In this document: positions 53,078 to 62,027 of the stretch, in pieces
How positions within the stretch are numbered: position 1 is the first letter of the stretch
Layout: every line of letters starts with the position of its first letter
DNA from: Macrococcoides psychrotolerans
GTDB taxonomy: Bacteria > Bacillota > Bacilli > Staphylococcales > Staphylococcaceae
NCBI RefSeq assembly: GCF_038095555.1
Contig: NZ_CP124591.1
Coordinates: 620,001-684,000, forward strand
DNA length: 64,000 nucleotides
Direction of reading: 5' to 3'
The notes under the pieces: model-generated
Told to the model about the DNA's origin: nothing
What the model saw: only the letters and a program-made list of their open reading frames with translations
Database searches by the model: none
Program-made: the position numbers and the translations under genes

Positions 53078-53662
53078 TTAAAAGTTTTTTGCTTGTAACT
53101 GCACGAAATGATCATAGAATCGCTGTACTTTATTTTTACTTACAGAAACAGGGATACTGTGCTGTTTTAGTAAGTTATCGAATATTTGTTTACCGCTATC
53201 GTAATCTGAGACTTCATATTCAAGTTCGAAGTCTTCTGTATCCAGATAGGCACTGGCATCAAGTACAAGCAGGCCGGATTCGTATTCCGTCTCCATGCGT
53301 TCAGTTGATAATGCGCCGAATACTTTCAGCGGTGCGTGGATATCCCGTCTGATCAGTTCACTGCGAATGGGTTCCGGTAGCGTATCTACTTCATAGAAAT
53401 CTTGTGTTAGATCGCTATCATCAAGTGGAATATTATATTCCATGACGCCAATCTGCTGAGGAATCTTCAATGTCATCTCTTTAAGCTTTCCGGCGTCTCT
53501 TATGCGCAGTGCGATGTGCTTATCTCTAAGCTTGAAGTCTTTCGTATCCATATAGAAGTTGGTCTGCGTAAAAGGCGATACGTCTTTAAAGTAAAGTGAT
53601 TTAAGTAAGGCATAGCTTTCATAGTTAAGCATGTTCTTGAATTCGATTTCCAGGTGATTCAT
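53078..53662 (-). CDS. CYTH domain protein (YjbK), putative triphosphatase
   Basis: Triphosphate tunnel metalloenzyme family. The ExExK signature is at residues 5-9 (EIEFK). Charged strands line the tunnel: HIALRIRDAG, LKEMTLKIPQ, STERMETEYESGLLVLD, DFELEYEV. 194 aa, complete. Substrates in the family range from tripolyphosphate to thiamine triphosphate. GGAGGCTCA precedes the ATG. It heads the minus-strand YjbK-YjbI-SpxH run, with a 44-nt gap before YjbI, and is divergent from the yjbL-relQ operon. Confidence 0.88.
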   Translation of the reverse strand: MNHLEIEFKNMLNYESYALLKSLYFKDVSPFTQTNFYMDTKDFKLRDKHIALRIRDAGKLKEMTLKIPQQIGVMEYNIPLDDSDLTQDFYEVDTLPEPIRSELIRRDIHAPLKVFGALSTERMETEYESGLLVLDASAYLDTEDFELEYEVSDYDSGKQIFDNLLKQHSIPVSVSKNKVQRFYDHFVQLQAKNF

Positions 53663-53810
53663 CGTGAGCCTCCAATAATAAATGTTAACTTTATTATGCG
53701 AAAACTGTACTTTTAAGTAAAGAAATTAACATATTTTATATAGAAATTATCAATCCGTTAAAGTTATGTGCCGTTTTATGTTAAAATATTGTTGTTAAGG
53801 AGTGGATATT

Positions 53811-54152
53811 ATGAATTTACATGTCAACGAAATCAAACTGGAAGATAACAAAGTCAAGATATATACAGAGGAATCACAACTGGACGTTACAGCAACAGGA
53901 ACAATGGTCGTAGATAGTGATCATATGCAGTTTGTCTATCTGCTGGATGATGGGGAATTCCATCACTTACGATTTGTCCAGGAAACATGGCCGATGTTAA
54001 AGCAGTATCAGGATAAAGACTGGTATCTATACGGAACGCTACAGTTAGATAACTTTAAGGAAGAACTGCAGTTTCTGCTTGAGAACATAGAAGGTAACTA
54101 TAACTATGGGAAAGAATTTACAGAGAGTGTTGAGCATGCATTTGAATTGTAG
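53811..54152 (+). CDS. UPF0738 family protein (YjbL-like)
   Basis: 113-aa soluble acidic protein of unknown function, of the family that precedes relQ in staphylococci. Predicted mixed strands at the N-terminus (VNEIKLEDNKVKIYTEESQLDV) and a helical C-terminal half. The ATG at 53811 has TAAGGAGTGG just before it; the 53802 start does not. First gene of the relQ operon, 14 nt before relQ. Confidence 0.8.
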   Translation: MNLHVNEIKLEDNKVKIYTEESQLDVTATGTMVVDSDHMQFVYLLDDGEFHHLRFVQETWPMLKQYQDKDWYLYGTLQLDNFKEELQFLLENIEGNYNYGKEFTESVEHAFEL

Positions 54153-54166
54153 GACGGAGTGAGCGT

Positions 54167-54793
54167 ATGAATCAATGGGATTTATTCTTGTCGCCGTATT
54201 ATCAGGCGGTTGATGAACTTAAAGTGAAGCTTAAAGGCATAAGGAAACAGTTTATTAATGAAGGTAAATCATCACCAATTGAATTTGTGACCGGACGCGT
54301 AAAGCCGGTACCAAGCATTATCGAGAAAGCGAATACGAGAGGAATCGCATTTGATAAGCTCAGTGAAGAGATGTATGATATTGCGGGTTTAAGGTTGATG
54401 TGTCAGTTCGTAGATGATATCGATGTTGTCGTTAATATGCTTAAAGCAAGAAGTGACTTTGAAGTCGTTGAAGAGCGTGATTATATCAAAGATACGAAGG
54501 AAAGCGGATATCGCTCGTATCATGTCATCATCAAGTATCCGATAGAAACGTTATCGGGCCAGAAGTTTATTCTTGCAGAAATTCAGATTCGTACACTTGC
54601 CATGAATTTCTGGGCAACGATTGAACATACGCTGCGCTATAAGTATAGTGGGGACTATCCACCGGAAATCAGAACGAGACTGGAACGTGCGGCTGAAGCT
54701 GCATTTCTGCTGGATGAAGAGATGTCTGAAATTCGTGAAGAAATACAGGAAGCACAAAAATATTATACCGAACAACGCAGCGAAAAACGCTAA
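54167..54793 (+). CDS. relQ: RelQ, small alarmone (p)ppGpp synthetase
   Basis: Single-domain synthetase that makes (p)ppGpp under cell-wall stress. Synthetase motifs: KVKLKGIRKQF, TGRVKPVPSIIEKA, MYDIAGLRLMC, KESGYRSYHVIIKYP and the catalytic EIQIRTLAMNFWATIEH (near residue 137). No hydrolase, TGS or ACT domain. 208 aa. GGAGTGAG precedes the ATG. Followed by nadK after 11 nt, the conserved relQ-nadK-rluD order. Confidence 0.95.
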   Translation: MNQWDLFLSPYYQAVDELKVKLKGIRKQFINEGKSSPIEFVTGRVKPVPSIIEKANTRGIAFDKLSEEMYDIAGLRLMCQFVDDIDVVVNMLKARSDFEVVEERDYIKDTKESGYRSYHVIIKYPIETLSGQKFILAEIQIRTLAMNFWATIEHTLRYKYSGDYPPEIRTRLERAAEAAFLLDEEMSEIREEIQEAQKYYTEQRSEKR

Positions 54794-54804
54794 GAGGTGA
54801 AGCG

Positions 54805-55602
54805 ATGAGATATGCAATATTGACTAAAGGTGACTCTAAGAGTAATGCTTTAAAGCAGAAGATGGTCAGTTATATGAATGACTTCAATATGACAGAAGAT
54901 ACAGCGACTCCTGAAATTGTCATCTCTGTTGGGGGAGACGGGACATTACTTCAGGCGTTTCATACATATAGTCATCAACTGGAAGAAACGAGTTTTGTTG
55001 GTATACATACGGGACATCTTGGCTTCTATGCAGACTGGCTCCCGCATGAAGTGGAAAAACTGATCATTGCAATCAATAATGATTCATTCCAGGTCATCGA
55101 ATACCCGCTTGTTGAAGTTGTTGTCAGATACGATGAAGGTAAGGCGAGTCGATATCTCGCACTGAACGAAGCTACTGTAAAGACACATAATGGTGCAACG
55201 CTGGTCGCAGATATAAGTTTAAGAGGTGAGCTATTTGAACGTTTCAGAGGCGATGGATTGTGTATTTCAACACCGAGCGGCTCTACGGCATATAATAAAG
55301 CGCTTGGCGGTGCACTGATACATCCTTCATTGGATGCAATTCAAGTGACCGAAATTGCTTCGATTAACAATCGTGTGTTCCGTACAGTCGGTTCACCGCT
55401 CGTACTCCCTAAACATCATAATTGTCAGGTGGAACCTGCAAATCCAATCACGTTACAGCTTACATTTGATCATATCACTGCGGATCATAAAGGTGTTTCG
55501 TCGATACAGTACCGTGTTGCGGATGAGAAAGTGAGATTTGCACGATTTAGACCCTTTCCTTTCTGGAAACGTGTGCACGATTCATTTATCGCAAGCGAAT
55601 GA
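54805..55602 (+). CDS. nadK: NAD kinase
   Basis: Makes NADP from NAD using ATP. Motifs: GGDGTLLQAFHTY (catalytic Asp), the NAD-binding LALNEATV, GDGLCISTPSGSTAYNKALGG, and SPLVLP. 265 aa. GAGGTGA precedes the ATG. Overlaps the next gene by 4 nt (ATGA), so translation is coupled. Confidence 0.96.
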   Translation: MRYAILTKGDSKSNALKQKMVSYMNDFNMTEDTATPEIVISVGGDGTLLQAFHTYSHQLEETSFVGIHTGHLGFYADWLPHEVEKLIIAINNDSFQVIEYPLVEVVVRYDEGKASRYLALNEATVKTHNGATLVADISLRGELFERFRGDGLCISTPSGSTAYNKALGGALIHPSLDAIQVTEIASINNRVFRTVGSPLVLPKHHNCQVEPANPITLQLTFDHITADHKGVSSIQYRVADEKVRFARFRPFPFWKRVHDSFIASE

Positions 55603-56492
55603 AACAGCTTACTTATGCAGTGACAGAACAGATAACAGTTAAGAAATTTCTTCAGAACCATCAATATAGCAGAAAGAGTATAAGCGCCATTAAACAAAAT
55701 GGTGCTTTACTTGTTAATGGGCGTCAGGTGACGGTGCGATATGAGATGCATAAGGATGATACTTTAACTGTCTGGCTCCCGGATGAATCAAGAAGTAAAG
55801 CACTTATAGCAAGTCATATTCCAATACGAATACACTATAACGATGAGTATCTGATCGTTGTGTCTAAACCCCCTTTTATGAATACGATACCTTCAAAGCA
55901 GCATCCGCATGACAGTTTGATAGAAGCAGTATATGGTTATCTGGAAACGCACGGTGATAAGAGCGTGCTCCATCCAGTCAGCAGGTTAGATCGTGATACG
56001 AGTGGACTTGTTGTATTCAGCAAACATCAGCTGACCCATCATCTGTTAACAGGGAAGATAGAGAAATTCTATCTTCTCATTGCTGCAGGTCATGTGAAAG
56101 ACCATGGTAACTATGTCTATCCGATTGACAGAGCATCTGATTCTATCATTACACGTACTGTTGCTATTAACGGACAGCATGCACGTACAGAATATCATTT
56201 AATAGATTATGATGCAGCGTTAGATATAAGTCTTGTACACGCAAAGTTACATACAGGTAGAACGCACCAGATTAGAGTGCATTTCAGTGCAGCTTTACAT
56301 CCGCTTGCTGGAGATAGCCTCTATGGGGGCAATTCATTGATGAATAGACAGGCGTTACACGCAGCTGAAGTACGCCTGACCCATCCGATTACAGGGGAAA
56401 AGCTGCATATTCTTGATGCCCTACCGGAGGATCTTGAAACATTATTAGTAAATATGGAGGTACATCATGGCAGAACAAGATTTTATGACTGA
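55599..56492 (+). CDS. RluD-type RNA pseudouridine synthase
   Basis: Converts uridine to pseudouridine in ribosomal or transfer RNA. An S4-like N-terminal domain (VKKFLQNHQYSRKSISAIKQNGALLVNG) is followed by the RluA catalytic domain with Asp in HPVSRLDRDTSGLVVFSK, and KLHTGRTHQIRVHFS near the C-terminus. 297 aa. It ends inside mgtE (26-nt overlap). The specific RNA site is not predictable from the sequence. Confidence 0.92.
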   Translation: MKQLTYAVTEQITVKKFLQNHQYSRKSISAIKQNGALLVNGRQVTVRYEMHKDDTLTVWLPDESRSKALIASHIPIRIHYNDEYLIVVSKPPFMNTIPSKQHPHDSLIEAVYGYLETHGDKSVLHPVSRLDRDTSGLVVFSKHQLTHHLLTGKIEKFYLLIAAGHVKDHGNYVYPIDRASDSIITRTVAINGQHARTEYHLIDYDAALDISLVHAKLHTGRTHQIRVHFSAALHPLAGDSLYGGNSLMNRQALHAAEVRLTHPITGEKLHILDALPEDLETLLVNMEVHHGRTRFYD

Positions 56493-57843
56493 CGAAGCAA
56501 TGTATGATAAAGCATTGCTCGATTCACTCTTATTGAATAATGAAATAGATGCATTTCGTGATGAATTCCTGGAACTTCATACATACGACCAAGGAGCATA
56601 CTTTACTCAAGCAGATGATGAACTGAGAAATCAGATGTATCATTTATTATCTCCGAAAGAAGTCGCAGAGTTGCTTGAGACGACAGAAATGGAAGATGAA
56701 GATTACGATCATATCTTCGATACGATGGATGCGCGTTATGCCAGTGATATGCTGTCTGAAATGTCATTTGATAATGCGGTCGATCTACTGAAGATCTTAC
56801 CGAAAACAAAAGTTGCAAGCTTACTGCTGTTGATGGATAAAGACGCTTCAGAAGAAATTAAAGCGTTATTGCATTATGAAGAAGATACAGCTGGAAGTTT
56901 GATGACAACTGAATATATTTCAATTTCAGAGATGATGTCCGTGCGTGAAGCAATGATTCATGTAAAGGAGCAAGCACCAAAAGCTGAGACAATCTATGTC
57001 ATCTTTGTGCAGAACGACAAAAAGAAGCTCGTCGGTGTTATTTCACTCAGAGAATTAATTGTAGCAGAAAATGATGCATACGTAGAAGAAGTGATGAATG
57101 AACGTGTTATCAGTGTCAATGTTGCTGATGATCAGGAAGATGTTGCGATGATTATGCGAGATTATGACTTTCTTGCAGTACCTGTCGTTGACTATCAGAA
57201 TCATCTGCTCGGGATTATTACGATTGATGATATCCTCGATGTTATTGACGAAGAAGCGAGTGAAGACTACTCTAGACTTGCCGGTGTCAGCGATATTGAC
57301 TCGACGAAAGATACGGTCTTTACAACAGCACGCAAACGACTGCCGTGGCTGATGATTCTAACGGTACTTGGAATGATCACAGCAACGATCCTTGGCAATT
57401 TTGAAGAGACGCTGGAGAAAGTAGCACTGCTTGCAGCTTTTATCCCAATTATCGGGGGAATGGCCGGGAATTCTGGTACACAGAGTCTGGCGGTTGCAGT
57501 GCGCGGGATTTCTACGGGTGAAGTGGATGAGCAGAGTAAAGTAAAGCTCGCACTCAGAGAAGCGGGATCTGGATTGCTTTCAGGATTGTGTTGTGCGGTA
57601 TTATTGTTTATTATTATTGTATTGATTTATCAAACGCCGATTCTTGCACTCATCGTTTCCTTTAGTTTAACGATTGCGATGACGGTGGCAACATTGTCTG
57701 GTGCATTGGTCCCGTTACTCATGCACAGAATGAAGATAGATCCTGCAGTTGCAAGTGGTCCTTTTATTTCGACAATCAATGATATTATCAGTATGCTGAT
57801 CTATTTCAGTCTTGCAACGACATTTATGAGCTATTTAGTTTAG
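56467..57843 (+). CDS. mgtE: MgtE magnesium transporter
   Basis: Homodimeric Mg2+ channel. An acidic N domain (residues about 20-130), two CBS domains (TTEYISISEMMSVREAM and VISVNVADDQEDVAMIM), a plug helix, and five membrane helices from about residue 290. The pore motif is near PIIGGMAGNSGTQSLAVAVRG. 458 aa. GGAGG precedes the ATG at 56467 within the previous gene. No M-box riboswitch is seen, as expected for an internal operon gene. Confidence 0.95.
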   Translation: MAEQDFMTDEAMYDKALLDSLLLNNEIDAFRDEFLELHTYDQGAYFTQADDELRNQMYHLLSPKEVAELLETTEMEDEDYDHIFDTMDARYASDMLSEMSFDNAVDLLKILPKTKVASLLLLMDKDASEEIKALLHYEEDTAGSLMTTEYISISEMMSVREAMIHVKEQAPKAETIYVIFVQNDKKKLVGVISLRELIVAENDAYVEEVMNERVISVNVADDQEDVAMIMRDYDFLAVPVVDYQNHLLGIITIDDILDVIDEEASEDYSRLAGVSDIDSTKDTVFTTARKRLPWLMILTVLGMITATILGNFEETLEKVALLAAFIPIIGGMAGNSGTQSLAVAVRGISTGEVDEQSKVKLALREAGSGLLSGLCCAVLLFIIIVLIYQTPILALIVSFSLTIAMTVATLSGALVPLLMHRMKIDPAVASGPFISTINDIISMLIYFSLATTFMSYLV

Positions 57844-57852
57844 GAGGGTTAT

Positions 57853-59682
57853 ATGGAAAATCATGACCAGTTAATTTCACTCGTTGTAGTCGTAGTATGT
57901 GCGTTTTTAACGCCGATACTGCTCAATAGACTACGTATTACATTCCTGCCGGTTGTTGTTGCAGAGATATTGATGGGGATTATCGTCGGAAAATCATTGT
58001 TCAATTGGGTAGAAAGAACAGAGATGCTGAATATCTTATCGACGCTCGGCTTTATTTTCCTTATGTTCTTAAGTGGTCTGGAAATTGACTTTAAGACATT
58101 TAAATCAAAGCCTGGCACTAAAAAAGGAAAAGAACCGAATCCTTTAATTTTAACGCTCTCTATATTTCTCGGGATACTGCTGTTAAGTATTGGCGCTGCC
58201 TATCTCTTTAAATGGGCTGGACTTGTTGATGATGTCCTGCTGATGGTTATTATTATCTCGACAATTTCGCTTGGTGTCGTTGTACCGACATTAAAGGAAA
58301 TGAATCTGATGCAGACGAGTATCGGACAAATCATCTTACTTGTAGCCGTAATCGCAGACCTAGCGACAATTCTCCTGTTAACGCTCTATGGAACATTGCA
58401 TGCAGAAGGGGATTCTCCGGTATGGCTGATCGGGATACTCGTCGTATTCACTGCACTCTTCTATGTGATGGGGAACCGTCTGAAGAAGTTAGAGTTTCTG
58501 CATAATTTAATGGCAGGAACAACGCAGATTGGAATACGTGCGGTATTTGCTCTTATTCTGTTACTTGTTGCACTTGCTGAAAGTGTCGGTGCAGAGAATA
58601 TCCTTGGTGCATTCTTAGCGGGATGTGTCGTGAGTTTACTCGGTCCTGACAAAGATATGGTCGACAAGCTTGATTCATTCGGCTATGGGTTCTTTATTCC
58701 GATATTCTTCATTATGGTAGGGGTGGACCTCGATATTCCATCATTATTTATGGATCCATCGAAGCTTGTGTTAATCCCCATCCTATTCATCGTATTCTAC
58801 TTGACGAAAGCGATACCCCTTGCAGTATTGCTCAAGTGGTATGATAAGCAGACGGTGCTTGCATCAACCTTTCTACTGACTTCAACATTGTCACTCGTTA
58901 TCGCCAGTGCCAAGATTGCTGAGAGATTAGGTGCGATAGATAGCTCAACATCAGGAACTTTGATTCTTGCAGCAGTGATTACTTGCGTGATCGTGCCCGT
59001 CTTCTTTAAGAAGCTCTTCCCGGTGCAGTTAAGCGAAGAGAAAGTCATTCGAATTGCATTCATCGGAAATAATCAGCTCTCGATACCTGTAGCACAAAGC
59101 TTTAAATCAGCGCTGTATATGCCAACAATTATCTACAGGAAGAGTAACGATGCACGTCAAATCAGTGATATCGATGTCATTGAGATTGATGAATATACTT
59201 ACGATGAATTAAATTCAATCGGATTGTTCGATTTTGATATCGTCGTATGTTCAGCAAATGATGAATCGATTAACCGCAGTGTGGCATTGATGGCAAAAGA
59301 AGAAGGTGTTGAGCGTGTTATCTGTCGCGTAGAGTCCAAGAAAGAAGACGATGAACTATTGGAGGCAGATATTGAAATCTTCAGTGAATTCCAGAGTACG
59401 AAGACATTGCTGAAAGGTCTGATCGAGTCACCGAACATGCTGAATTTATTGTCTAACGTAGAGACATCACTGTATGAGATAGAAATGTTGAATACGCGTT
59501 ATCATGAAATGCGTCTACGTGAGTTTCCGTTCAGTGGCGATATTATCTTCGTCCGCATATTACGCGGCAAAGATTCAATCGTACCTCATGGAGAAACCGA
59601 ATTACACTTTAAAGACCGTCTTATCGTAACAGGGTCAAGAGAGTATGTAGATGAAATTAAGCGGGAACTCGAATTATTCTAA
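57853..59682 (+). CDS. CPA2 cation/proton antiporter with RCK domains
   Basis: KefB/YjbQ-like monovalent cation (K+ or Na+)/H+ antiporter. About twelve helices lie in residues 5-395, including AESVGAENILGAFLAGCVVSLLG and FFIPIFFIMVGVDLD. A cytoplasmic TrkA-N-type domain (IRIAFIGNNQLSIPVAQ region) and a TrkA-C domain at the end (EFPFSGDIIFVRILRGKDSIVPHGETELHFKDRLIVTG) follow. 609 aa. GGAGGG precedes the ATG. Last gene of the yjbL-relQ-nadK-rluD-mgtE-antiporter unit. Ion specificity is unknown. Confidence 0.9.
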   Translation: MENHDQLISLVVVVVCAFLTPILLNRLRITFLPVVVAEILMGIIVGKSLFNWVERTEMLNILSTLGFIFLMFLSGLEIDFKTFKSKPGTKKGKEPNPLILTLSIFLGILLLSIGAAYLFKWAGLVDDVLLMVIIISTISLGVVVPTLKEMNLMQTSIGQIILLVAVIADLATILLLTLYGTLHAEGDSPVWLIGILVVFTALFYVMGNRLKKLEFLHNLMAGTTQIGIRAVFALILLLVALAESVGAENILGAFLAGCVVSLLGPDKDMVDKLDSFGYGFFIPIFFIMVGVDLDIPSLFMDPSKLVLIPILFIVFYLTKAIPLAVLLKWYDKQTVLASTFLLTSTLSLVIASAKIAERLGAIDSSTSGTLILAAVITCVIVPVFFKKLFPVQLSEEKVIRIAFIGNNQLSIPVAQSFKSALYMPTIIYRKSNDARQISDIDVIEIDEYTYDELNSIGLFDFDIVVCSANDESINRSVALMAKEEGVERVICRVESKKEDDELLEADIEIFSEFQSTKTLLKGLIESPNMLNLLSNVETSLYEIEMLNTRYHEMRLREFPFSGDIIFVRILRGKDSIVPHGETELHFKDRLIVTGSREYVDEIKRELELF

Positions 59683-59689
59683 GTTTACA

Positions 59690-59719
59690 GTACGCCTGAA
59701 GGAAACTTCAAGGCGTATT
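59690..59719 (+). terminator. terminator of the relQ operon
   Basis: TACGCCTGAAG / CTTC-A-AGGCGTA stem with a GAAA tetraloop and one bulged A, followed by T6. Confidence 0.85.
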
Positions 59720-59796
59720 TTTTATTGAAGTCTCCAATTATTATTTCTTAAAAATATATTATTTTTTACTGAAATTCAAATGAACTTCTGATATAT

Positions 59797-59813
59797 TTAG
59801 TAGTAGGTACTAG
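59797..59813 (+). promoter_or_regulatory. FapR operator of fabI
   Basis: TTAGTA-GTAGG-TACTAG, one mismatch from the TTAGTA-5 nt-TACTAA FapR site, 27 nt before the fabI ATG. Together with the fabH operator (27038) it shows the window holds two members of the FapR regulon. Confidence 0.85.
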
Positions 59814-59840
59814 AACTTACTTTTATAAAAGGAGACTTAT

Positions 59841-60614
59841 ATGTTAAATTTTCAGGATAAAGTGTATGTCATTATGGGTGTGGCGAATAAACGCAGTATC
59901 GGATATGGTGTGGCACAAGTATTAGATGAAGTTGGTGCTAAGCTGATATTTACATATCGTAAAGAGCGTAGCATGAAAGAACTGGAACGTCTGCTCCCTA
60001 ATTTAAAGAATAATCATGATGCACTGATGATTCAATGTGATGTGCAAGAAGACGCGGATGTCGTACGTGCGTTTGAACAGATTAAAGCTGAAGTAGGGCA
60101 TATCGATGGCGTGTTCCATTCGATCGCATTTGCCAATATGGAAGATCTGCGAGGTCGCTTTATTGATACGACCCGTGAAGGGTTCCTACTTGCTCAGGAT
60201 ATCAGCTCATACTCGTTAACGATTGTAGCGAGAGAAGCGAGTAAGTTAATGTCTGAAGGTGGATCTATCGTGACGACGACATATATTGGAGGAGAATTCG
60301 CGATTCCGAACTATAACGTCATGGGCGTTGCGAAAGCAAGCCTTGAAGCCAATGTCAAATATTTAGCATTAGACCTCGGTCAAGATGGTATCCGTGTGAA
60401 TGCCGTATCACCAGGACCGATTCGTACATTAAGCGCAAAAGGCATCGGAGACTTTAATACGATATTAAAACGGATCGAAAATGAAGCACCGTTAAAACGT
60501 AACGTAGATACGTTGGAAGTTGGTAAGACAGCACTGTACCTGTTAAGTGATTTATCAAGTGGTGTCACCGGAGAAAATATTCATGTGGATAGCGGTTATC
60601 ATATTGTAGGATAA
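59841..60614 (+). CDS. fabI: FabI, enoyl-ACP reductase
   Basis: NAD(P)H-dependent last reduction of each fatty acid elongation round; the target of triclosan. SDR fold: GVANKRSIGYGVA nucleotide motif, catalytic Tyr158 with Tyr148 and Lys165 (TTTYIGGEFAIPNYNVMGVAKASLE), and SPGPIRTLSAKG substrate loop. 257 aa, full length. AAAGGAGA precedes the ATG at 59841. Monocistronic, under FapR. Confidence 0.96.
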   Translation: MLNFQDKVYVIMGVANKRSIGYGVAQVLDEVGAKLIFTYRKERSMKELERLLPNLKNNHDALMIQCDVQEDADVVRAFEQIKAEVGHIDGVFHSIAFANMEDLRGRFIDTTREGFLLAQDISSYSLTIVAREASKLMSEGGSIVTTTYIGGEFAIPNYNVMGVAKASLEANVKYLALDLGQDGIRVNAVSPGPIRTLSAKGIGDFNTILKRIENEAPLKRNVDTLEVGKTALYLLSDLSSGVTGENIHVDSGYHIVG

Positions 60615-60626
60615 AACTGGACTATA

Positions 60627-60660
60627 AAACGAGAGGCTAGGACATGTGTCCTAGCCGTTT
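60627..60660. terminator. bidirectional terminator between fabI and yjcG
   Basis: Perfect 22-bp palindrome GGCTAGGACA-TG-TGTCCTAGCC (60635-60656) flanked by AAAC and GTTT that also pair. It serves both convergent genes. Confidence 0.8.
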
Positions 60661-60663
60661 AGG

Positions 60664-61173
60664 TTATTCTCCAAGTTTAAACGTTTCCAGTACATTCCAT
60701 GTTCCGTTTTCTAATTGGTAACATAGACAGACTTTATCGATTACTTCCTGATGGCTTTCATCTTTCATCTGTAGCTGACCGAAGATGTCTTCAAACTCCT
60801 GTGACGATAGTCCTTGTCCAATTGTGAAGTGTGGAACGAAAGGGTGTGCGTTCTGTCCATAGAAGTCACCATTATTGAATGCTTCATAGAGTTTCTTCAA
60901 TCCTGTGTTTGGTGTGACTTTCAGATAGATGACATTCTTTGTCGGAACAAAGCTTGATACTTTCTCAACGTTTACCTCAACCGGTGCACTTGACTTTGCG
61001 ACGTCAGCAATTTTTTCTGTAACAGCTTCGACCTCATCTTCTGATACTTCGAATGCATCCTTGAGTGTAATATGTGGTGCAATCACCCCATAATGACTGT
61101 CGTAACGCTTTCGGTAGTTATTGATGTAATCCTGATAAGCCTTTGATGGATATAATACGATACCAAGTTTCAT
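60664..61173 (-). CDS. YjcG-like 2H phosphoesterase family protein
   Basis: LigT/2H-fold protein with two His-x-Thr motifs, HITLKDAF (near residue 36) and HFTIGQG (near 115), which form the catalytic pair for cyclic phosphate or RNA-end chemistry. 169 aa, matching YjcG length. ATG 61173 (MKLGIVLYPSKAY) is chosen because AGAGGTGAT precedes it; the 61206 frame does not match the family. The real substrate is unknown. It lies after the esterase gene, as in Bacillus yjcG-yjcH. Confidence 0.88.
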   Translation of the reverse strand: MKLGIVLYPSKAYQDYINNYRKRYDSHYGVIAPHITLKDAFEVSEDEVEAVTEKIADVAKSSAPVEVNVEKVSSFVPTKNVIYLKVTPNTGLKKLYEAFNNGDFYGQNAHPFVPHFTIGQGLSSQEFEDIFGQLQMKDESHQEVIDKVCLCYQLENGTWNVLETFKLGE

Positions 61174-61220
61174 ATTGATCACCTCTAAAATTTTTTGATA
61201 ATTCAATTATATCAGAAAGT

Positions 61221-61898
61221 TTATAAGAAGTAATAGCTTAACATGTTTTCTATTTCCGGTTTCCATGTCTTCCAGTTATGTGAGCCTGATAGTTCTTTGT
61301 AGTAATGCGGCTTTCCATTCTGGTTAAGTGTGTCGTGTAGTTCTTGTATCGGCGTCAGAAAGTCAGCTGATGTACCGTCCTTCAGTGTGAATTCATACTC
61401 TTCATCACCAACTGCGATATAATAATCAGCATCTGTCTCGGCAGCAGCTGTAATCATGTCGTGCGTCAGCATCGGGCTGAACAGCACCGCCTTATTAAAG
61501 ACTGGATACTGAATCGCAAGCATCAGTGCAATGCTTGCAGCCAGGCTGTCACCGATAAGCAGAATGTCATTCGTGTTAATATTGTAGTGGACTAGCAGAT
61601 AATTCAGCAGCTCATCATGGACGAAGGTCATCATCGCAGTTTGCTTATCACCTTGTGGATGATATTCTTCAGCACGCACTGCAACATTCGGATAATGTAT
61701 GAAGACAATGATATGCTGATTAATATTCAGTGCTTCATACTGCCTATGTAACTGCGCCATCTGAGCAAGATCTTGTCCGTCAAAAGCAATGATGACTTTC
61801 GGCGATTCGATATGTTCTGGTATATAGATGCCAAGCTTAACGATACGCTCGAGTGCTGTGCTGTTTATTTCTAGGGGATGAATAAGTCCTGGTTTCAT
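61221..61898 (-). CDS. YjcH-like alpha/beta-hydrolase (putative esterase)
   Basis: Esterase-D/Fes-like hydrolase. Nucleophile Ser118 in IGDSLAAS, catalytic His in ELSGSHNWKTWKPE near the C-terminus, and an Asp probably in VGDEEYEFT. 225 aa. AGGAGTGA precedes the ATG at 61898. No signal peptide, so cytoplasmic. The substrate is unknown; the family includes siderophore and acyl esterases. Confidence 0.83.
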   Translation of the reverse strand: MKPGLIHPLEINSTALERIVKLGIYIPEHIESPKVIIAFDGQDLAQMAQLHRQYEALNINQHIIVFIHYPNVAVRAEEYHPQGDKQTAMMTFVHDELLNYLLVHYNINTNDILLIGDSLAASIALMLAIQYPVFNKAVLFSPMLTHDMITAAAETDADYYIAVGDEEYEFTLKDGTSADFLTPIQELHDTLNQNGKPHYYKELSGSHNWKTWKPEIENMLSYYFL

Positions 61899-62027
61899 AT
61901 AATCACTCCTTTAGTTTAAATATATTATACAATTTTACATCAATTTTTATGAAAAGGATTTTTCAAATTGTGATAAACAGGAGGAATCTGGGGTATAATG
62001 AGAAATAAAGACAATTTGGAGGAATTT

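Noticed and set aside
56467..56500. M-box magnesium riboswitch at mgtE
   Set aside because: mgtE overlaps the preceding gene and has no leader.
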